This document shows positions 6,971 to 10,950 of a stretch of DNA of 10,950 bases, piece after piece. Source of the DNA: JBLHLB01 sp047618505 (GTDB lineage Bacteria > Planctomycetota > UBA1135 > GCA-002686595); assembly GCA_047618505.1 (NCBI GenBank), contig JBLHLB010000111.1:1-10950 (forward strand). The letters run 5' to 3'. The translations under genes were made by a program, and so were the position numbers. Within the stretch, counting starts at the first letter, position 1, and each line of letters begins with the position of its first letter. The notes beneath the pieces are model-generated. The model was not told where the DNA came from, did not search any database, and worked only from the letters and a program-made list of their open reading frames with translations.

Positions 6971-8167
6971 CTAGATATCGTTTAGGAACGCGATCAGCGC
7001 GTCCTTGTCCATCTGATCCAGGGCCACGTATGCAGCCGTAACCCCGCTGGCCTCACCCTCGTGAGCCAAGATCGCAAGGTTCAGGTCAGAAGCGCGACCA
7101 TCGTGCATGTAGGGCGCCGAATGGCGAATTCCCCACAGCGGCGGAGTGCCGAAGTATCCGACGTCGCCGCCCGGCTCGGACATGCCGCGGTAGTTTGCGG
7201 GCATGACGTTGTGCAGCAAGAGGTTGGAATACAGACGCACGGGTTGCCCCATGTTGTCCGCCAGCGTCGGCTTGTGGCACAGGTTGCAGCCCACTGTCGT
7301 GAAGAGGGTCTCGCCCATCAACACTTCGGGGTCATTGCTCCCGGTGCGCGGCGGCTCCGCAAGATTTGACATGAAGAAGGAGATGCTGCCCGCGTCCGCG
7401 GTAGAGAGCTCCGGATCCGCAATGGCATCTCCATCGGAGCTAATGCCGAACCCACGGCCGTTGTCAGGCGTCGTGATCCCGCACTCGCCATTCATGGCGT
7501 CACGGGTGAAGTCGATGATCAAGGGCACCTGGTTCTTCCAGCCGAAGCGACCCACTTCGGGTGCTCCGTTGACCATCACGATGCGACCGATTCCGTAGAT
7601 TCCATCGCCGTTTGCATCGGTCAAGTCCTCGTTGGCGAGGATCGTCACGGCCGCAATCGCTTCGATGCGACCAGCGCCAAAGATCGGCGGTGTCTGACGC
7701 TGCTCGAAGACGTCAGCCGTAGTGTCGTCGTACTCCTCACGGTCATTCAGAGCCGGAAGCATGAACTTGGAGAGCCCCTGACCGCCGGGTAAGTCGGTAA
7801 AGGGTCCCACTCCGCCGTTGTCGTTCGCAAAGCGCGAGACGTTCAAGACAAGACCACCGCCGCCACCCATGGCTCCGTCCTGGTGACAGGCACGGCAGGA
7901 GTCAGCGTTGTAGCTCGGGCTTCCGAGTCCATCGACCTCATGAAAGTCCCGATCAAAGACCTCGCGGCCCGCGGCCCAACGATTCAACTGCATTTGGGTC
8001 AGGCCTGCGATCGGGCCCCCCAGCGTTCCGGGTGCCGGATATTCGTCGCCGGTATTCACCTGCGGACCGGTCGGGGTGACGGTCGTCGCTTGGGGCATCA
8101 TCGACAGGCTGAAGAGTCCAAGACCCAAGCCCACGGTCGCCATTGCAACTTTGTGTTGAGCTTTCAT
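6971..8167 (-). CDS. Secreted DUF1111/DHOR di-heme oxidoreductase, second of a pair
   Basis: A 398-residue periplasmic c-type cytochrome of the DUF1111 (DHOR, 'thiol oxidoreductase') family. A Sec signal peptide covers about residues 1-27, with a likely cut near PQA; there is no lipobox cysteine. Heme-binding motifs are CRACH (91-95), followed by a Gly run, and CNLCH (294-298). Family-typical elements include a D-x-N-x-D-G-I segment (184-190) and, near the C-terminus, PLWGIRHSAPYMHDGRAS (343-360) with conserved His residues, then a LAHEGEA motif. DHOR proteins are related to di-heme cytochrome c peroxidases and MauG; the reaction is unproven. The ATG at 8165-8167 overlaps the stop of the upstream paralogue by one base (TAATG). 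GGAGG at 8175-8179, inside that gene, gives a seven-base spacing, so the two are translationally coupled. The product may partner the lipid-anchored paralogue. A hairpin terminator follows downstream. Confidence 0.92.
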   Translation of the reverse strand: MKAQHKVAMATVGLGLGLFSLSMMPQATTVTPTGPQVNTGDEYPAPGTLGGPIAGLTQMQLNRWAAGREVFDRDFHEVDGLGSPSYNADSCRACHQDGAMGGGGGLVLNVSRFANDNGGVGPFTDLPGGQGLSKFMLPALNDREEYDDTTADVFEQRQTPPIFGAGRIEAIAAVTILANEDLTDANGDGIYGIGRIVMVNGAPEVGRFGWKNQVPLIIDFTRDAMNGECGITTPDNGRGFGISSDGDAIADPELSTADAGSISFFMSNLAEPPRTGSNDPEVLMGETLFTTVGCNLCHKPTLADNMGQPVRLYSNLLLHNVMPANYRGMSEPGGDVGYFGTPPLWGIRHSAPYMHDGRASDLNLAILAHEGEASGVTAAYVALDQMDKDALIAFLNDI

Positions 8168-9453
8168 TAGAGGGCCTCCAGGAAGCTGATCAGGTCGTCC
8201 TTGTCTTGCTGCACAAGGGCGTCGTAGTTGTCTCGAATAGTTTGCGCTTCACCACCGTGGAGAAGAATCGCGTCGTCTAGTGTCTTCGCTCTACCGTCGT
8301 GGATGTACGGTCCGAACAATGAGATTCCCCAGAGCGGTGCTGTGCGGAATTCCGATCCGTTGTGGGCCGGATCAATGGTGCTGGCCTGGGGCGTACCGAA
8401 GCCAATGTTGTCCGCCAAGGTCGGGCCCATGTCGTGCAACAACAGATCCGAGTAGGCGTTGACCGGACCGCGCGAAGACGAGAGGGTCTGGATGTGACAG
8501 GCGTCGCACTTGAGCGAGGTGAACAGCGCTTGACCGTTCAGTTCGCCCGCATCCAAGACCGCCTTGGGAGTCGGCGGAGCCAGGAAGCGCGAGAACGCAA
8601 TCAAGTCTCCTAGGTCGGCCGTTCCCATTTCGGGATCCGGCACGCTATCGCTGTCTGTTGTAGGGTCGTCCAAGCCACCGGAGGCCTGGAAGGCCATGTG
8701 TCCAAGGCTGACAACGCCACCGGAACCGTCGAAGGGATCACTGGTGATGCCCATCTGGTTCTGCATCGGCTGACGCGTGAAGATCTCGATGTTATTGGCC
8801 TGCGCTTTGACACCGAATCGACCATGGCCGTTGACGTCGTTGTTCGCACGGCCACTGATACCATCCAGGTCCGCGTCATCGGGGTCGGCATTCGCGAGGA
8901 TTGTCGCGTTGCTGATGAACTCGAAGAGACCCACACCGAAGAGGGGTATCGCACGGCGCTGAGTTACCGCAATCGGGATACCCGCAATGTCATCGGGGAT
9001 AATCGCGCGACCGCCTTCGAGGGTGAAGCCTGCTCCGAAGTGCGTTCCTGTTCCAAAGGCCGGCACCACCGGGCTGATTAATCCGGGCAGGTCAAACATC
9101 GCGGCGGGATCAGGTGTGAAACCTGCGCGAGCAATGTAAAAGTTGCGGTAGAGACGTCCGCCACCACCGGGGAGGGGGGAGTTGTGGCAGGAGGAGCAGG
9201 CGGTCGCGTTGTAGTGCGGGCCAAGACCTTCCTCCGGCGTGAAGTGCTTAGTGAAGATGAGGCGGCCGCGGTTGAAGGCGTCCAGCTCGTCTTGGGTGAG
9301 CCCGGGGAGGGGATCACCAAGGCTTCCGGTGCCGCCGCCAACGTTGCTGGTTTCAGGCTCACCGCCGGGCGCGCTACTAGCACCGTCGGGAGAGCATCCC
9401 GTGGTGATCAGGGCGCAGGCCGCAAGGGCCAGTGTGGCTTTAAAGGGGTTCAT
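8167..9453 (-). CDS. Lipid-anchored DUF1111/DHOR di-heme oxidoreductase, first of a pair
   Basis: A 428-residue DUF1111/DHOR protein with a lipoprotein signal peptide ending in TTGC (Cys20) and a Ser/Gly-rich tether (21-47). It binds two c-type hemes through CSSCH (86-90) and CDACH (316-320). The conserved middle has the acidic D-x-D-x-D-G-I-S-G-R-A motif (192-202). The tail carries TAPLWGISLFGPYIHDGRA (371-389), then the ILLHGGEA element, as in its neighbour. A similar layout and shared motifs, such as PGLTQDELD against AGLTQMQLN after the tether, show it is a tandem paralogue of the downstream gene. The protein would sit on the periplasmic side of a membrane and pass electrons or act on oxidants; the substrate is unknown. 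The ATG at 9453 is preceded by weak pairing only. Two TGAGACA copies lie in the leader. It is the first gene of the operon, with the promoter expected in 9454-9737. Confidence 0.93.
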   Translation of the reverse strand: MNPFKATLALAACALITTGCSPDGASSAPGGEPETSNVGGGTGSLGDPLPGLTQDELDAFNRGRLIFTKHFTPEEGLGPHYNATACSSCHNSPLPGGGGRLYRNFYIARAGFTPDPAAMFDLPGLISPVVPAFGTGTHFGAGFTLEGGRAIIPDDIAGIPIAVTQRRAIPLFGVGLFEFISNATILANADPDDADLDGISGRANNDVNGHGRFGVKAQANNIEIFTRQPMQNQMGITSDPFDGSGGVVSLGHMAFQASGGLDDPTTDSDSVPDPEMGTADLGDLIAFSRFLAPPTPKAVLDAGELNGQALFTSLKCDACHIQTLSSSRGPVNAYSDLLLHDMGPTLADNIGFGTPQASTIDPAHNGSEFRTAPLWGISLFGPYIHDGRAKTLDDAILLHGGEAQTIRDNYDALVQQDKDDLISFLEAL

Positions 9454-9737
9454 GAGGTGTGTCTCAACTGTCTCAGTGCAGGCTCAATTTTGGTTCTCGC
9501 TCTTATCCAACTTTCCGGGAGGAGGGACGCCCCCGGGAGGTCTAGCCTCAAAAGTATCCCACTCTTGAAAAACCGGCAAGCTAGCAAATGATCTCTCTGA
9601 CAATCGGTTGAGCCGGAGGCGCCTACGAGCGGTCGGAAGGGCTCTCTGGGAAGTTCTTACCCTTCTACACCGATCCACAGGAATTATGATCATGGACCGG
9701 ACCCCGCTCACCTTACCTCCCGGAGACAATCCAGACC
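9454..9737. promoter_or_regulatory. Divergent control region between the di-heme operon and the beta-helix lipoprotein
   Basis: These 284 bases hold no supported gene and should contain promoters for both flanking units. For the minus strand, TTGCCG (9572-9577) with TACTTT 17 bases downstream is a weak -35/-10 pair. For the plus strand, TATGAT near 9686-9691 resembles a -10 box about 45 bases before the beta-helix start, but its -35 is poor. TGTCTCA occurs twice with a nine-base step (9460-9466, 9469-9475) in the di-heme leader. CCGGGAGG is also repeated (9515-9522 and 9533-9540). Confidence 0.35.
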
Positions 9738-10910
9738 ATGCGTCCTCTGCCCCGGCTCCTCGTCCTGATCTGCTTCCCGGCTGCCTTTTCCCTGCCCTCT
9801 TGCCTGAACGAATCCAGTGAGTCCAGGGAGGTGGAGATCGCAGCCGGAGGAGTACGTGAACTTGGAAACGGGCAGGTCCCATCCGAGCAGGAGAACCAGG
9901 GGAGTACCCAGCCAAACACGTCCATGCCCGCGGGACCTGTGGACTACGGTCCCCGGGTACAAGAGACCTGGCGTGTCCTAAAGCCAGGCAATGGCGACAC
10001 CATCTCTCTGACGCGGGCGGAACAGGGTCCCCTCGAGGTCATCGGGACGATCGTCCAGGCCTCCACGCGCACGGCTCTGATCTGCTTCGAAGGCCGCGGC
10101 CCATTCCGCAACTCCGTGGTGCGCGATTCGATTCTGCAGGTGGAACCGGGCACCCTAGCCCTCGATCGCTCCTACTGGGCTTTCCGCGGCTACGACATGA
10201 TCGACACCCTGGTGGAACGCGTGGAGATCACCGGCTTCGGGGTTGTCACCCCCAAGCACGACGAAGGCCACGCTATTTACCTGAACCTGGCGGGTGACTT
10301 CACCGTGCTCGACAGCCATCTGCACCACAACGGTGGACAGGCACTGCAGCTCGTCAACCGCCCCGGCGAGTCCGTCCTGCCCCCGGGCCCGGCCGCCGGT
10401 ACGATCCGGATCGAAAATACACGCATCGCCGAAAACGGCTTCAACCCCGATCGCGGGGGCTTCCAGGTTTCGATTTTCGGCACAGGGCAAGCGATCACCA
10501 TGCGCAACACAGAGATCGTCGCGGGCATGGATGAGACGGTCTTCCATCGCAACCAGACCGGCGGCGGGCTGTTGATCGAGGCAGAGGCCGACAATGGCAA
10601 GCGCGCGATTTGGTGGAAGCCCAAGGATCGCCCCGAGGATTGGGTCGTACCCTTTGCCCAGGGCATCACGCACCTCGACGGCGTCATCCTGCGCCACCGC
10701 AACCCCAACAAGCCCCTGGCCCAAATCAAGGGCTGCGAGGAGCTGCTGGTGGAAAACTGCTGGTTCGAAGGTGGCGACGTCGTCCTGGACCACCCCCAGA
10801 AAGCCGGTCGCAACAGCGGCAAGATCACCTGGCGGGGCAACGGCGGAACAGCACGCCTCTTCGTCCGTGGTAAGCACGTCGGCCCGGTAAGCGGTACCTA
10901 CGAGTTCTAG
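9738..10910 (+). CDS. Right-handed parallel beta-helix lipoprotein
   Basis: A 390-residue exported protein. The signal peptide (1-21) ends in LPSC, so Cys22 is the predicted lipid anchor. A polar, Ser/Glu/Pro-rich tether covers about 23-75. From about residue 95 to the end the chain has the spaced short beta repeats of a right-handed parallel beta-helix: NSVVRDSILQVE, TLVERVEITGFGVV, FTVLDSHLHHNGGQALQLVN, TIRIENTRIAENGF, AITMRNTEIVAGM, LDGVILRHRN and LLVENCWFEGGDVVL, each with aliphatic residues alternating with Asn/Asp turns. Such folds occur in polysaccharide lyases, hydrolases and surface adhesins. I cannot point to a catalytic residue set, so the activity is open. The ATG at 9738 has GGAG 12 bases upstream, longer than ideal, but the signal peptide supports it. 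It is divergent from the di-heme operon and monocistronic within the window. Confidence 0.83.
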   Translation: MRPLPRLLVLICFPAAFSLPSCLNESSESREVEIAAGGVRELGNGQVPSEQENQGSTQPNTSMPAGPVDYGPRVQETWRVLKPGNGDTISLTRAEQGPLEVIGTIVQASTRTALICFEGRGPFRNSVVRDSILQVEPGTLALDRSYWAFRGYDMIDTLVERVEITGFGVVTPKHDEGHAIYLNLAGDFTVLDSHLHHNGGQALQLVNRPGESVLPPGPAAGTIRIENTRIAENGFNPDRGGFQVSIFGTGQAITMRNTEIVAGMDETVFHRNQTGGGLLIEAEADNGKRAIWWKPKDRPEDWVVPFAQGITHLDGVILRHRNPNKPLAQIKGCEELLVENCWFEGGDVVLDHPQKAGRNSGKITWRGNGGTARLFVRGKHVGPVSGTYEF

Positions 10911-10923
10911 GATTGCTGCTGAA

Positions 10924-10940
10924 CGCCCTTGGTTGGGGCG
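10924..10940 (+). terminator. Weak hairpin downstream of the beta-helix gene
   Basis: CGCCC (10924-10928) and GGGCG (10936-10940) form a five-base stem with a seven-base loop, 13 bases past the stop codon. No T run follows in the bases visible before the window ends, so an intrinsic terminator is possible but weakly supported. Confidence 0.25.
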
Positions 10941-10950
10941 CGACGCTCTC

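Noticed and set aside
6971..9453. Calling the di-heme genes cytochrome c peroxidases or MauG
   Set aside because: The heme motifs and HDGRA tail fit the DUF1111/DHOR branch; peroxidase activity cannot be claimed from sequence.
10155..10877. 240-codon minus-strand frame
   Set aside because: Antisense to the beta-helix lipoprotein, whose signal peptide and repeats are clear on the plus strand; long antisense frames are expected in GC-rich DNA.
1..10950. Mobile element, CRISPR or phage content
   Set aside because: No transposase or integrase, no regular spaced repeats, and no phage structural genes were seen on either strand.

Overview
This is GC-rich bacterial chromosomal DNA. It carries seven complete protein genes and one gene cut by the left edge. 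No rRNA, tRNA, CRISPR array, insertion sequence or phage gene is visible. Five of the eight products look like lipoproteins, with Sec signal peptides ending in a lipobox cysteine. The pattern of secreted lipoproteins, tandem PPC and Ig-like modules, DUF1111/DHOR di-heme proteins and a parallel beta-helix protein resembles large-genome Gram-negative groups such as Planctomycetota, Acidobacteriota or Myxococcota. No marker gene fixes the phylum, so that is inference. Stops are skewed to TAG (5 of 7), and only one start has a textbook Shine-Dalgarno.

Left block (1-3402, minus strand): a large lipid-anchored subtilisin-family protease (PPC-PPC-propeptide-S8-Ig-like-carboxypeptidase-regulatory-like), followed 41 bases later by the start of a lipoprotein with a PrcB-type domain. 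A subtilase beside a PrcB-like lipoprotein recalls the dentilisin complex of Treponema denticola (PrtP protease plus lipoproteins PrcA and PrcB). I consider this the most interesting feature of the window.

Middle (3403-4725): a divergent intergenic region, a small two-helix membrane protein of unknown role on the plus strand, then about 500 bases with no convincing gene but with a nested palindrome and terminator-like repeats.

Right-centre (4726-9453, all minus strand): reading 5' to 3' on the coding strand, two tandem DUF1111/DHOR di-heme proteins (the first a lipoprotein, the second a secreted protein, translationally coupled), an intrinsic terminator, a matrixin-like zinc metalloprotease lipoprotein, and a ten-helix EamA/DMT transporter 32 bases after it.

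Right end (9454-10950): a 284-base divergent control region and a plus-strand lipoprotein predicted to fold as a right-handed parallel beta-helix. Overall the window encodes cell-envelope functions: two proteases, a probable protease accessory protein, periplasmic heme redox proteins, a metabolite exporter and a surface beta-helix protein.
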